Assembly (NCBI GenBank): GCA_964517145.1
Contig: CAZFBN010000002.1
Span: forward strand, 28,071-92,070
Origin: JADJNW01 sp964517145
GTDB taxonomy: Bacteria; Bacteroidota; Bacteroidia; Chitinophagales; Saprospiraceae
Direction: 5' to 3'
Length of the DNA stretch: 64,000 nt
This document shows, in pieces, positions 49,535 to 58,511 of the stretch. Within the stretch, counting starts at the first letter, position 1. The number at the start of each line of letters is the position of its first letter. Below the pieces are notes generated by a model. That model was not told the origin of the DNA and searched no databases. It saw only the letters and a program-made list of their open reading frames with translations. Made by a program: the position numbers and the translations under genes.

Positions 49535-52500
49535 ATGGAACCAATTGCGCCTTACCAACCGAATAACAAGGTGCGCCTTGTCACAGCGGCTTCTCTTTTT
49601 GACGGGCACGACGCTGCCATTAACATCATGCGGCGCATTCTGCAAAGCTCCGGCGCCGAGATTATTCACCTGGGACATAACCGCTCCGTGGAGGAAATTG
49701 TGAACACTGCTATTCAGGAGGATGTGCAAGGCATCGCCATTACGTCGTATCAGGGTGGACACGTGGAGTTTTTTAAATATGCGTATGATCTTCTAAAAGA
49801 ACGTGGTGCGGGGCATATCAAGTTATTTGGTGGAGGCGGTGGAACCATCCTTCCTTCGGAAATTGAGGAGTTGCAAAATTACGGGATTGCTCGGATTTAC
49901 TCGCCCGACGATGGTCGGAAAATGGGTTTGCAGGGCATGATTAATGATGTCTTGAAGCAATGTGATTTTCCGGTCGGATTCAGTGTAAATGGCGAATTGT
50001 CGCACTTTTTGCAAAAAAATCCGAATTCGATTGCGCGCTTGATTTCGGTGGCGGAGAACAATCCTGAATTGTACGAAAAAGAAATTCGTCCTTACCTCCT
50101 CCCAGCCTCCTCCCAAGGAGGAGGAGCGAGCGCATCCCCCCACCGGGGGGGACAGAGGGGGGCAGGAAACGTCCCTGTATTGGGCATTACGGGAACCGGC
50201 GGTGCAGGAAAATCGAGTTTGGTGGATGAATTGATCCGGCGCTTTTTGCTGGATTTTGAAGATAAAACGATTGCAATAATTTCGGTGGACCCGTCGAAAC
50301 GCAAGACCGGCGGGGCTTTGCTCGGCGATCGCATTCGCATGAATTCCGTGAACCACCCGCGCGTCTATATGCGCTCGCTGGCGACGCGGCAGAGCAATCT
50401 GGCATTGTCCAAGCACGTGCAATCGGCGGTGGATATTCTAAAAGCGGCAAAATACGATTTGATTATTCTGGAAACTTCCGGTATTGGTCAATCGGATACC
50501 GAAATTACCGACCACAGCGATGTGAGCCTGTACGTGATGACCCCCGAATACGGCGCGGCGACGCAGTTGGAAAAGATTGATATGCTGGATTTTGCGGATG
50601 TGATCGCCATCAATAAATTTGATAAACGCGGTGCGTTGGATGCCCTGCGGGACGTGCGGAAGCAGTATCAGCGCAATCATCAATTGTGGGATAAGCCCTT
50701 AGAAGAAATGCCGGTGATTGGTACGATTGCTTCGCAATTCAACGACCCCGGTATGAATCAGTTGTATCAGATGGTGATGGATAAAATTGGTAGCGCCGAT
50801 TTGCAATCGGCGAGGTCCGGCAATGAAGGCATGTCAGAAAAAATTTACATCATTCCGCCTGCCCGCACGCGTTACCTGTCGGAAATTTCTGAAAACAACC
50901 GCCGTTACGACGAATGGGTGGAAAAGCAAGTTGAAATTGCCCGTAAGCTTTTTGGATTAAAACAAGCCATTGAAACGGTTAAAGAAGTCGGAAGTCGGAA
51001 GTCGGAAGTCGGACAAGCCGCGGAAACTTCCAAATTGCCCAACCTCCAAAATTTAGAAAATTTATACCAGGAAGTAGAGCGTGATTTGGATGGACATTGC
51101 AAAAAAATAATTGAATCTTGGGAAAATAAAAAAGCGGCGTACGCGGCGGATGAGTACGTGTATCAGGTGCGCGGCAAGGAAATTCGCGTGCCGACGTTCA
51201 CGAAATCACTCTCGCACACGCGCATTCCAAGGGTAGCGCTGCCGAAGTTTAAAGATTGGGGCGAGATTTTGCGCTGGTCTTTACAAGAAAATGTGCCAGG
51301 CGAATTTCCGTACACGGCGGGCGTGTTCCCGTTCAAGCGCAAGGAGGAAGACCCCACGCGGATGTTCGCGGGCGAGGGCGGTCCAGAGCGTACGAACCGG
51401 CGTTTCCATTATTTATCTTACGGTATGCCTGCCAATCGTTTGAGCACGGCGTTTGATTCGGTGACCTTATACGGCGAAGACCCTGATTATCGTCCAGATA
51501 TATATGGTAAAATTGGTAATTCTGGCGTGAGCGTCTGCTGTCTGGATGATGCCAAAAAATTGTATTCCGGTTTTGATTTATGCGATCCGAGGACTTCGGT
51601 TTCCATGACGATCAATGGTCCGGCGGCGACGATCTGCGCGTTTTTTATGAATGCCGCGATTGATCAGCAGTGCGAAATGTATATTCGTGAAAATGGCTTG
51701 GAGCATCTGGTGGAAGCGAAGTTGAAGGAATTGTACGATGATAAAAATTTACCCAGACCAAATTATGAAGGCGATTTGCCGAAAGGCAACAACGGTTTGG
51801 GGCTGTTATTGCTGGGCTTAACCGGCGATCAGGTTTTAGAACCAGCCATTTACAATCAACTGAAAGCCAAAGCATCGGCAGCAGTGCGCGGCACAGTGCA
51901 AGCTGATATTTTAAAAGAAGATCAAGCGCAGAATACCTGTATTTTCAGTACGGAATTTTCGTTGAAGCTCATGGGCGATGTGCAGGAATATTTTATTCAA
52001 AATAAGGTTCGCAATTTCTATTCGGTGTCCATTTCCGGCTATCACATTGCCGAGGCGGGGGCGAATCCGATTTCCCAATTGGCGTTCACGCTGTCGAATG
52101 GCTTCACATTTGTGGAATACTACCTCAGCCGGGGCATGCATATTGACGATTTCGCTCCAAATCTATCCTTCTTTTTCTCGAATGGCGTGGATGCAGAATA
52201 CGCGGTTATCGGGCGCGTGGCGCGGCGCATTTGGGCAAAAGCGATGAAACAGAAGTACGGTGCGAACGAGCGCAGTCAGATGTTGAAATATCATATTCAA
52301 ACCAGCGGTCGCTCGCTGCACGCACAGGAAATTTCGTTCAACGACATTCGCACGACTTTGCAAGCTTTATATGCCATTTATGACAATTGTAACTCCTTGC
52401 ATACCAATGCTTACGATGAAGCTATCACTACTCCGACCGAAGAAAGTGTACGTCGCGCAATGGCGATTCAATTGATTATAAATCATGAATTGGGTTTGGC

Positions 52501-52987
52501 AAAAAATGAAAATCCGCTACAAGGCGCATTTATTATTGAAGAATTGACCGATTTAGTGGAGGAAGCGGTTTTGTTAGAATTTGACCGGATTACCGAGCGC
52601 GGCGGCGTACTTGGCGCAATGGAGACGATGTACCAACGTGGCAAAATTCAAGAGGAAAGCATTTATTATGAGACACTTAAACATAATGGAGAATTACCAA
52701 TCATTGGTGTGAATACATTCCTAAGTAAAGAAGGCTCGCCGACTATTCTTCCGCAGGAAGTGATTCGCTCGACGAAAGCCGAAAAGGAAAATCAAATTCG
52801 CACACGCGACCGCCTGCACCAAGCGAAAACCGACATTGCACCTCGAGCTTTAAAACAATTGCAACAAGCCGCTTTGAATAATGAAAATATTTTTGCCGCG
52901 CTGATGGAAGCTACGAAGCACTGCACCCTGGGGCAGATTACACACGCGCTGTACGAGGTGGGCGGGCAGTACCGGCGGAATATGTAA
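49535..52987 (+). CDS. icmF: Fused acyl-CoA mutase (IcmF-like: B12 domain, MeaB GTPase, mutase)
   Basis: A 1150-residue protein. N-terminal cobalamin domain: SLFDGHDAAINIMRRIL with His25 (DxHxxG). MeaB-type G domain: ITGTGGAGKSSLVDELIRR. Large mutase domain: FPYTAGVFPFKRKEEDPTRM, SYGMPANRLSTAFDSVTLYG. The domain order is that of IcmF. Two positions that separate isobutyryl-CoA from methylmalonyl-CoA mutase are as in IcmF: Phe in GVFPFK where MCM has Tyr, and Gln in KEDQAQNTCIF where MCM has Arg. It should interconvert isobutyryl- and n-butyryl-CoA (or pivalyl-CoA) and act in branched-chain metabolism. Two linkers are repeat-derived: LLPASSQGGGASASPHRGGQ (50092-50165) and KEVGSRKSEVGQAAETS (50983-51033). 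Spacer sequences are otherwise normal. Confidence 0.93.
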   Translation: MEPIAPYQPNNKVRLVTAASLFDGHDAAINIMRRILQSSGAEIIHLGHNRSVEEIVNTAIQEDVQGIAITSYQGGHVEFFKYAYDLLKERGAGHIKLFGGGGGTILPSEIEELQNYGIARIYSPDDGRKMGLQGMINDVLKQCDFPVGFSVNGELSHFLQKNPNSIARLISVAENNPELYEKEIRPYLLPASSQGGGASASPHRGGQRGAGNVPVLGITGTGGAGKSSLVDELIRRFLLDFEDKTIAIISVDPSKRKTGGALLGDRIRMNSVNHPRVYMRSLATRQSNLALSKHVQSAVDILKAAKYDLIILETSGIGQSDTEITDHSDVSLYVMTPEYGAATQLEKIDMLDFADVIAINKFDKRGALDALRDVRKQYQRNHQLWDKPLEEMPVIGTIASQFNDPGMNQLYQMVMDKIGSADLQSARSGNEGMSEKIYIIPPARTRYLSEISENNRRYDEWVEKQVEIARKLFGLKQAIETVKEVGSRKSEVGQAAETSKLPNLQNLENLYQEVERDLDGHCKKIIESWENKKAAYAADEYVYQVRGKEIRVPTFTKSLSHTRIPRVALPKFKDWGEILRWSLQENVPGEFPYTAGVFPFKRKEEDPTRMFAGEGGPERTNRRFHYLSYGMPANRLSTAFDSVTLYGEDPDYRPDIYGKIGNSGVSVCCLDDAKKLYSGFDLCDPRTSVSMTINGPAATICAFFMNAAIDQQCEMYIRENGLEHLVEAKLKELYDDKNLPRPNYEGDLPKGNNGLGLLLLGLTGDQVLEPAIYNQLKAKASAAVRGTVQADILKEDQAQNTCIFSTEFSLKLMGDVQEYFIQNKVRNFYSVSISGYHIAEAGANPISQLAFTLSNGFTFVEYYLSRGMHIDDFAPNLSFFFSNGVDAEYAVIGRVARRIWAKAMKQKYGANERSQMLKYHIQTSGRSLHAQEISFNDIRTTLQALYAIYDNCNSLHTNAYDEAITTPTEESVRRAMAIQLIINHELGLAKNENPLQGAFIIEELTDLVEEAVLLEFDRITERGGVLGAMETMYQRGKIQEESIYYETLKHNGELPIIGVNTFLSKEGSPTILPQEVIRSTKAEKENQIRTRDRLHQAKTDIAPRALKQLQQAALNNENIFAALMEATKHCTLGQITHALYEVGGQYRRNM
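50097..50165 (+). repeat. CCTCCCAAGGAGGAGG...CCCCCCACCGGGGGGG repeat inside the mutase gene
   Basis: Same family as 34570-34606 and 40213-40284, with the CCCAAGGAGG and ACCGGGGGGGACAGAGGGGG cores. It is in frame and encodes the Gly/Ser/Pro-rich linker between the B12 domain and the G domain. Confidence 0.7.
50985..51013 (+). repeat. GAAGTCGGAAGTCGGAAGTC tandem repeat inside the mutase gene
   Basis: Four units of GAAGTCG with 7 to 9 bp spacing, in frame, coding for EVGSRKSEVG in the linker between the G domain and the mutase domain. An intergenic relative, in the opposite orientation, lies at 49486-49517. Confidence 0.7.
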
Positions 52988-53025
52988 TTAAAAAACTCGG
53001 CTTTTTTCATTAAATTTGTTGAAAA

Positions 53026-53628
53026 ATGACGGCGGCAGTTGGTTTACAAGAGGGTATTATTACATTAAGTCTTCCCGGCAAGGGCATGACGGATGACGAG
53101 TTTTTTGAATTTTGCCAACTGAATCGGAATTTAAAAATAGAACGCAACGCGGGAGGTCAAATCATTCTTATGTCACCAACAGGCGGTCAAACTGGACGAT
53201 GGAATTTAGTATTAAGTACAGAATTGGAAATTTGGAGTAGAAAAAATAAGTCAGGTATAGCATTCGATTCTTCTACTGGCTACAAACTCCCTACTGGAGC
53301 GGAATATGGACCAGATGGCTCCTGGCTTTTAAAAGAAAGATGGAACGCCCTTTCTAAAAAAGAAAAACAAAAATTCATCCCGATTGTACCGGATTTTACC
53401 TTTGAACTGCGCTCTTTGAATGATAACGTAGAACGGATTCAAGAAAAAATAATGGAATTTATGGAATTGGGCTGCCGCCTGGCGTGGTTGATTGATCCTT
53501 ACGAACGGCAAACTTTTGTGTTTGAGGCAGATAAGGAGAGGCAGGTGGTTCCTTTTACCAAACAATTAGATGGCGGTGAAGTCTTACCTGGATTGCAATT
53601 GAACTTGTCTGAATTGCTACAAGAGTAA
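53026..53628 (+). CDS. Uma2-family restriction-fold protein
   Basis: A 200-residue protein of normal Uma2 length. It shows MTDDEFFEFCQLNRNLKIER, ILMSPTGGQTGRWNLVLSTE, AEYGPDGSWLLKERW and FIPIVPDFTFELRSLNDNVE, followed by EKIMEFMELGCRLAWLIDPY. The Asp of PDFTFELRS and the ELRS in place of the usual EIRSPSD are clear; the catalytic set is D-E with Lys later. Such proteins are common in cyanobacteria and Bacteroidota and mostly of unknown role. A TAAATTTG at 53011-53018, directly before the ATG, may be its -7 element with an almost leaderless message. Confidence 0.85.
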   Translation: MTAAVGLQEGIITLSLPGKGMTDDEFFEFCQLNRNLKIERNAGGQIILMSPTGGQTGRWNLVLSTELEIWSRKNKSGIAFDSSTGYKLPTGAEYGPDGSWLLKERWNALSKKEKQKFIPIVPDFTFELRSLNDNVERIQEKIMEFMELGCRLAWLIDPYERQTFVFEADKERQVVPFTKQLDGGEVLPGLQLNLSELLQE

Positions 53629-53742
53629 GGAGAGAAACTGCCAATCGCTAATCATTTGGCGGCATCCATTATGTACTTACACTGGCAAAAAAAGCAATAA
53701 CTGTTTCAACCTCTCGACACTTAATAATTTTTATTTTCTGTT

Positions 53743-53772
53743 TTTGACAATTCCTCATTTCAGCTAATTTTG
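53743..53772 (+). promoter_or_regulatory. Bacteroidota-type promoter for the DUF5916 gene
   Basis: TTTG at 53743-53746, an 18-nt spacer and TAATTTTG at 53765-53772, just upstream of the GTG start at 53793. Confidence 0.5.
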
Positions 53773-53792
53773 CCCTGCCTAAAAATGGAATC

Positions 53793-56004
53793 GTGAAAAA
53801 CCTTACGTATATCCTGCTGCTGTTTTTTGTTGTCGCAACGCCAATATTTGCGAATGATCCAATTGATGAGCAGCCGCCCATCGTTGTAAAAAAAACAAGT
53901 CAACCCATCCATTTGGATGGCATTTTAGATGAAGAAGCCTGGTTTGCAGGTACGCCAGCCACCGATTTTTGGGAATATTTTCCTTCTGATACGGTACGTG
54001 CTACTTTGCAAACAGCGGTTTTTTTTCACCTACGACGATCATTTTCTTTACATCGCTGCTAAATGTGAGTCCCCCCAAAGCAACTATATTATTCCTTCAT
54101 TGCGCCGGGATTTTCGTGCTGGCGGCAGCGATAATATTACTTTTTTGCTTGACTGTTTCAATGACCGCACCAATGCCTTCATGTTTGGCACCAATCCATA
54201 CGGCGTTTTGCGGGAAGCATTGCTGTCCAACGGTTGTCAAGATTTTGATACCGATTGGAATGATTCTTGGGATAACAAATGGCGCGGTGTTTCTAAAATT
54301 CACGATGGATATTGGACGTGTGAGTTAGCCATTCCTTTTACCACTTTGCGTTTTAAAGAAGGCGCTCAGGAGTGGCGTTTTAATTGCTATCGCTTTGATA
54401 CACAATCAAATACGCAAGTAATTTGGAATCGAATTCCTCAAAATCAATTGATTGCCAATTTAGCTTTCACCGGACAAATTTTATTTGAAGAACCTTTACA
54501 AACTGGAGGCTCCAGTGTTTCCCTCATTCCTTACCTCACGGGCAATTCGGCGCAAGATTTTTCCAAAGGTGAAAAAGATGCTCGCTACGGCTGGGATATT
54601 GGCGGCGACGCGAAAATTGCAGTGACGCCGGGTTTGAATTTGGATTTAACAGTGAATCCTGATTTTTCGCAAGTGGAAGTAGATCAGCAAGTTATCAACA
54701 GCGATCGGTTTGAAATCTTCTTTCCCGAACGCCGTCAATTCTTTTTAGAAAATGCTGATCTATTTGGTTCTTTTGGCAATGCAGAGATCAATCCTTTCTT
54801 TTCGCGCCGGATTGGCGTTTCCGTAGATACTTCAACAGGACAAAATATTGCTAACCCAATTTTATTTGGCGCACGCCTGAGCGGAAAGCTGGATAACAAC
54901 TGGCGGGTGGGCTTGCTGAACATGCAAGCGGCAAAAGACGAAGACAATGGTTTGCCGAGTTATAATTATACCGTGGCTGCCTTGCAAAGAAAAATTGCGA
55001 CACGCTCGAATCTCGGCGCTATTTTTGTGAACAAACAAGATTTTGCCCAGGCAGAAAACAGGGCAGATGCGACGCGTTTTGATCGGGTGCTTGGCTTAGA
55101 TTATAACCTTGCTTCAGCGGATAATCGTTGGTTTGGCAAAACCTTTTATCATCAAGCATTTACACCCGAAAAAGCAAACGAGCAATTTGCTCACGGCACC
55201 AACCTGGAATATCGGGTCAATAAATTTAGTGTAAGTTGGCAGCACTATTGGGTTGGAAAAAATTACGCACCTGCTGTAGGGTTCGTACCTCGCAACAATT
55301 TTTTTGCGGTTGGTCCGCAAGCCCAAATTTATTTTTATCCACGCAACAAAGTGCTGAATCAACACAGCATCAGATTGGAATACAATGCACTCTGGACACC
55401 TGGCTTCGGCAATACAGACCGAAGCATTGAGCTATCGTGGGAAGCTCAGTTGAGCAATACCGCCGAGTTGTATGCCGAGATTACCAATGAATATGTGTAT
55501 TTATTGAGTGACTTTGACCCCTCGCGCTCTGGCGCAACACCTTTGCCAGGACAAACTGGCTTCAATTTTACCTACGCTTCTCTATCCTATCGATCCGACC
55601 AGCGCCCCAGGTTTTCGTTCAATGTACAGCCCTTCGGTGGTGAATTCGCCAATGGCTATCGCTATGGCTTGAATGGCGCATTTACCTACCGCTTTCAGCC
55701 TTATGGACTGATTGCATTGAGTTATGATTATACTTATATTGATTTGCCTAAGCCCTATGCACAAACAGGACTCTTTTTAATTGGTCCACGCATTGACTTT
55801 ACATTTACAAAAAGCTTATTCTTAACAACTTTCATTCAATATAATGACCAGATTGAAAATTTAAATATCAATGCCCGATTGCAATGGCGTTTCGCGCCAG
55901 TATCCGATTTCTTTTTGGTTTATACGGACAATTACGCCGGCACGGATTTCACAGTGAAGAATAGAGCCGTGGTAGCGAAGCTGACGTATTGGTTGAATTT
56001 ATAA
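53793..56004 (+). pseudogene. CBM9/DUF5916 outer-membrane protein, frameshifted in a T8 tract
   Basis: Two overlapping frames together make one protein of about 735 residues. The first frame from GTG 53793 encodes a signal peptide (MKNLTYILLLFFVVATPIFA) and a CBM9-like start (PIHLDGILDEEAWFAGTPAT) and then hits a stop at 54060. The second frame, open through 56004, continues with FFTYDDHFLYIAAKCESP, FLLDCFNDRTNAFMFGTNPYG, FFPERRQFFLENADLFG and a DUF5916 beta-barrel end. The switch occurs at TTTTTTTT, 54019-54026: removing one T joins them in the middle of QTAVFFTYDDHFLY. It may be a sequencing error, a real mutation, phase variation or transcriptional slippage. CBM9/DUF5916 proteins are outer-membrane proteins of unknown transport role. 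Confidence 0.8.
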
Positions 56005-56039
56005 TAAAATATCAAATCCGACTATTGAGATGATACAGC

Positions 56040-56258
56040 TTATAAATGTATCGTCTCAAAACGATTTAGCTTTACCGCCACATTCCCTTCTTTTGAAAAA
56101 TCCAACAACTCCACTTCCACCATTTCATTCAACAAAGCCTCCACCAGCGGCGCTTCAATTTTGATATAATTATCAGTAAAGCCAGACCTACCGATAACCC
56201 ATCCCGCGGGCACGCTACCGCTGCTCGAATCGAGCAAGCGGCGGATGCTGCGAAACAA
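56040..56258 (-). pseudogene. Remnant of an MtaB-like methylthiotransferase C-terminus (TRAM domain)
   Basis: A 72-codon frame opening with TTG. Residues 25-70, FTDNYIKIEAPLVEALLNEM followed by VEVELLDFSKEGNVAVKLN, match the last 45 residues (TRAM domain) of tRNA t6A37 methylthiotransferase MtaB. Full MtaB has about 440 residues, and nothing of the radical-SAM part is seen upstream, where another repeat (56188-56319) has broken into the frame. The gene has probably been destroyed. Confidence 0.5.
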
Positions 56259-56319
56259 ACGGAGCCTAGGATCTTAAGTTTGGTTTTTATGCTGTCCCAG
56301 CGGGACAAATTATCGGTAG
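56188..56319. repeat. Inverted pair of CTACCGATAA...TCCCGC elements
   Basis: CTACCGATAA (56188-56197) followed by CCCATCCCGCGGG, and its inverted partner TGTCCCAGCGGGACAAATTA that ends in TTATCGGTAG (56310-56319). The element lies across the broken mtaB remnant. Confidence 0.5.
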
Positions 56320-56712
56320 AAAAAATAATCGGTAATGGGACAAATCCGTTGATCAAGTTTTTATGGCATCAGCGAATTGCCCTGTTTAAAATAATATTTT
56401 TCGATATGAGTAAGTACTTAGCTAAGCCTTTTAATCTGCAAAAATCTATGAATCAAAGGTTTATTTGAAACGTAGTTTAAATTAATGACATTTTGAGTTG
56501 ATTTTTCCTGCTGTTAGAATGTGTTGCTGCCCTGCATTTTTGAGCTGTATTCGCACTTGCCTCCTTTTATTTTTCCGTTGAAAATTGGGTGAAATCCAAT
56601 GCAAAGTTTATACCTTTAAAGCCGAATAATATTGACTTAACCTTTAGTTTACCAAAATTTAATTTAACACCTGATTTTCAACTATTAACGAATCAATTAA
56701 CTTAGCAAACGT

Positions 56713-58254
56713 ATGTCAACGAATACAGAATCCTGGGGTTCGCGCGTGGGGTTGGTACTGGCGATGGCGGGCAACGCCGTTGGCTTGGGCAATTTCCTGC
56801 GCTTCCCGGTGCAAGCCATTCAGAATGGTGGCGGCTCGTTTATCATTCCTTATCTGGTTTGTTTTCTGCTAATGGGTATTCCACTCTTGTTTGTGGAATG
56901 GTCGATGGGGCGTTTTGGTGGCAAATATGGTCATCACAGTACGCCTTTTATTCTCGATTCGATGACGAAGCAGCAGTTTTGGAAGTACATCGGGGTATTT
57001 GGTATTTTTACCAACCTGGCGGTGGCAGCTTATTATTGCTACCTGGAGAGTTGGACTTTAGCTTACATCTGGCACTCGATTGTGGGCACTTTTAGCCCGA
57101 TGAGTCAAGCAGATGTCGCTTCTTTTTTTGACAATTATACGGATATTACGACTACCACAACGGGCATCCCTTATGAAGCAGTCATCTTCTGGTTGCTTTG
57201 CTTGTTCTTGAATACCTGGATTTTATCGCGGGGTTTGAGTGGTGGTGTAGAGAAAGTAGCCAAAATTGGAATGCCTTTGTTGATTCTATTTGGTATTGTG
57301 CTGGCAATCAGGGCTATCACTTTGAAAGAGGGGCAAGATGGTGCAATCAACGCTGGAACAGTGGGTTTGAACTACCTCTGGACACCCGATTTTAGTTCCA
57401 TCTGGAATCCAACAGTGTGGCTGGCAGCTGCCGGGCAGATATTCTTCACCTTATCAGTAGGAATGGGTAGTATTCAATGCTATGCGTCTTATTTGAAAGA
57501 AAAAGACGATGTAGCGCTCAATGCAATGAGTGCCGGCTGGATGAATGAATTTGTAGAAGTGGTACTCGGCGGAGCTATTATTATTCCAATTACCGTCGGT
57601 TATTTTGGTATTGATGGTATGCAAAAACTGGTAAGCGAAGTGGGCGGTTTAGGTTTAGGTTTCCGTACTTTACCTTATCTATTCCAGCAATGGGGTCCGG
57701 TTCTAGCCGTTATAGCGGGCGTATTCTGGTTTGGTTTATTATTTTTTGCAGGTATCACTTCTTCATTAGCAATGGGTACGCCAGTAATGGGTTTTTTACA
57801 AGACGAGTTTGGCTGGAGACGGGAGCGTGCAGCTTGGACATTTGGTGGAGCGATTTTAATTTTAGGTTTGCCAACCGTGCTTTATTTCAAGCAAGGCGCT
57901 TTTGATGAATATGATTATTGGGCAGGAACAGTGTCATTGGTGATATTTGCCCTATTTGAAACCATCTTATTTGCCTGGATTTTTGGTATGGACAAAGGTT
58001 GGGCGGAGATCAACAAAGGGGCAGATATTCGCATTCCAACTGTTTTTAAATATATTATTCAATACGTAACCCCTCTGCTGCTAGGCTTCGTGTTTATTGG
58101 CAGTTTGCCAGATATTTGGGCGAAGCTCACCGGCGATTATCCCTGGCAGGTGCAATTTGCACGCGGATTGTTGCTTGCAATGTGGATCGGCGTTGCCGTA
58201 TTAGTTAGTGTTGCTTATCGTAAACGTATAAAAGAAGGGAGGTTTACATCATGA
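56713..58254 (+). CDS. Sodium-dependent neurotransmitter-family (NSS/SNF) amino acid transporter
   Basis: A 513-residue protein with the NSS signature at the start: RVGLVLAMAGNAVGLGNFLR and FPVQAIQNGGGSFIIPYLVC, followed by LLFVEWSMGRFGGKYGH. Twelve membrane helices; IFFTLSVGMGSIQCYASYLK matches helix 6 with the Ser of the sodium site, and LFFAGITSSLAMGTPVMGFL matches helix 8 with the Ser-Ser of Na1/Na2. These couple Na+ entry to uptake of amino acids. Its stop overlaps the next ATG by 4 bp (ATGA), so it is translated together with the small membrane peptide. Length is typical for bacterial NSS. Confidence 0.92.
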   Translation: MSTNTESWGSRVGLVLAMAGNAVGLGNFLRFPVQAIQNGGGSFIIPYLVCFLLMGIPLLFVEWSMGRFGGKYGHHSTPFILDSMTKQQFWKYIGVFGIFTNLAVAAYYCYLESWTLAYIWHSIVGTFSPMSQADVASFFDNYTDITTTTTGIPYEAVIFWLLCLFLNTWILSRGLSGGVEKVAKIGMPLLILFGIVLAIRAITLKEGQDGAINAGTVGLNYLWTPDFSSIWNPTVWLAAAGQIFFTLSVGMGSIQCYASYLKEKDDVALNAMSAGWMNEFVEVVLGGAIIIPITVGYFGIDGMQKLVSEVGGLGLGFRTLPYLFQQWGPVLAVIAGVFWFGLLFFAGITSSLAMGTPVMGFLQDEFGWRRERAAWTFGGAILILGLPTVLYFKQGAFDEYDYWAGTVSLVIFALFETILFAWIFGMDKGWAEINKGADIRIPTVFKYIIQYVTPLLLGFVFIGSLPDIWAKLTGDYPWQVQFARGLLLAMWIGVAVLVSVAYRKRIKEGRFTS

Positions 58255-58418
58255 GTTCATCTGCATTAGCCATGTATCTGTTCGCCAATATAACGGTGAC
58301 GATCTTTACCATTTACTTCTTTGTCAAGGTACTAAATACCCCACATAAAGAAGAGGAATTGGATCATGAAAAAGGATTGTACGAACACGAAGGTCCAAAA
58401 TCCTTTGACGCAACGTAG
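58251..58418 (+). CDS. Small membrane peptide partner of the NSS transporter (MetS-like)
   Basis: A 55-residue peptide: MSSSALAMYLFANITVTIFT is a single membrane helix (with IYFFVKVLNTP), followed by a charged tail HKEEELDHEKGLYEHEGPKS. It overlaps the transporter stop by 4 bp (ATGA), so it is translationally coupled. In Corynebacterium the NSS transporter MetP has a comparable tiny partner, MetS, needed for uptake. By analogy this peptide may be a subunit. Sequence identity with MetS is not claimed. Confidence 0.7.
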   Translation: MSSSALAMYLFANITVTIFTIYFFVKVLNTPHKEEELDHEKGLYEHEGPKSFDAT

Positions 58419-58432
58419 GATAAATGATTGTT

Positions 58433-58511
58433 AATTGTTGATTAATAATTGTTGATTCTCAGCCAAATTTTATACTTTCAATCGGCAATGAACAATCAAC
58501 AATCAACAATT
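58433..58511. repeat. AATTGTTGATT inverted and direct repeats reaching into the next gene
   Basis: AATTGTTGATT at 58433-58443 and again at 58447-58456, and the complement AATCAACAATT at 58501-58511. The right arm is inside the following coding sequence and encodes the NNQQSTI part of its N-terminus. Confidence 0.55.

Larger units (their letters stand above)
56005..56712. other. Long non-coding stretch between DUF5916 gene and transporter
   Basis: 708 bp with only the mtaB remnant (56040-56258) and a repeat pair (56188-56319). The rest, 56320-56712, has no gene; the T-rich part near 56600-56700 presumably carries the transporter promoter. Confidence 0.5.

Noticed and set aside
50985..51013. 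CRISPR-like array of GAAGTCG units
   Set aside because: Units are 7-9 bp, have no unique spacers and lie in frame inside a gene, so it is a simple tandem repeat.
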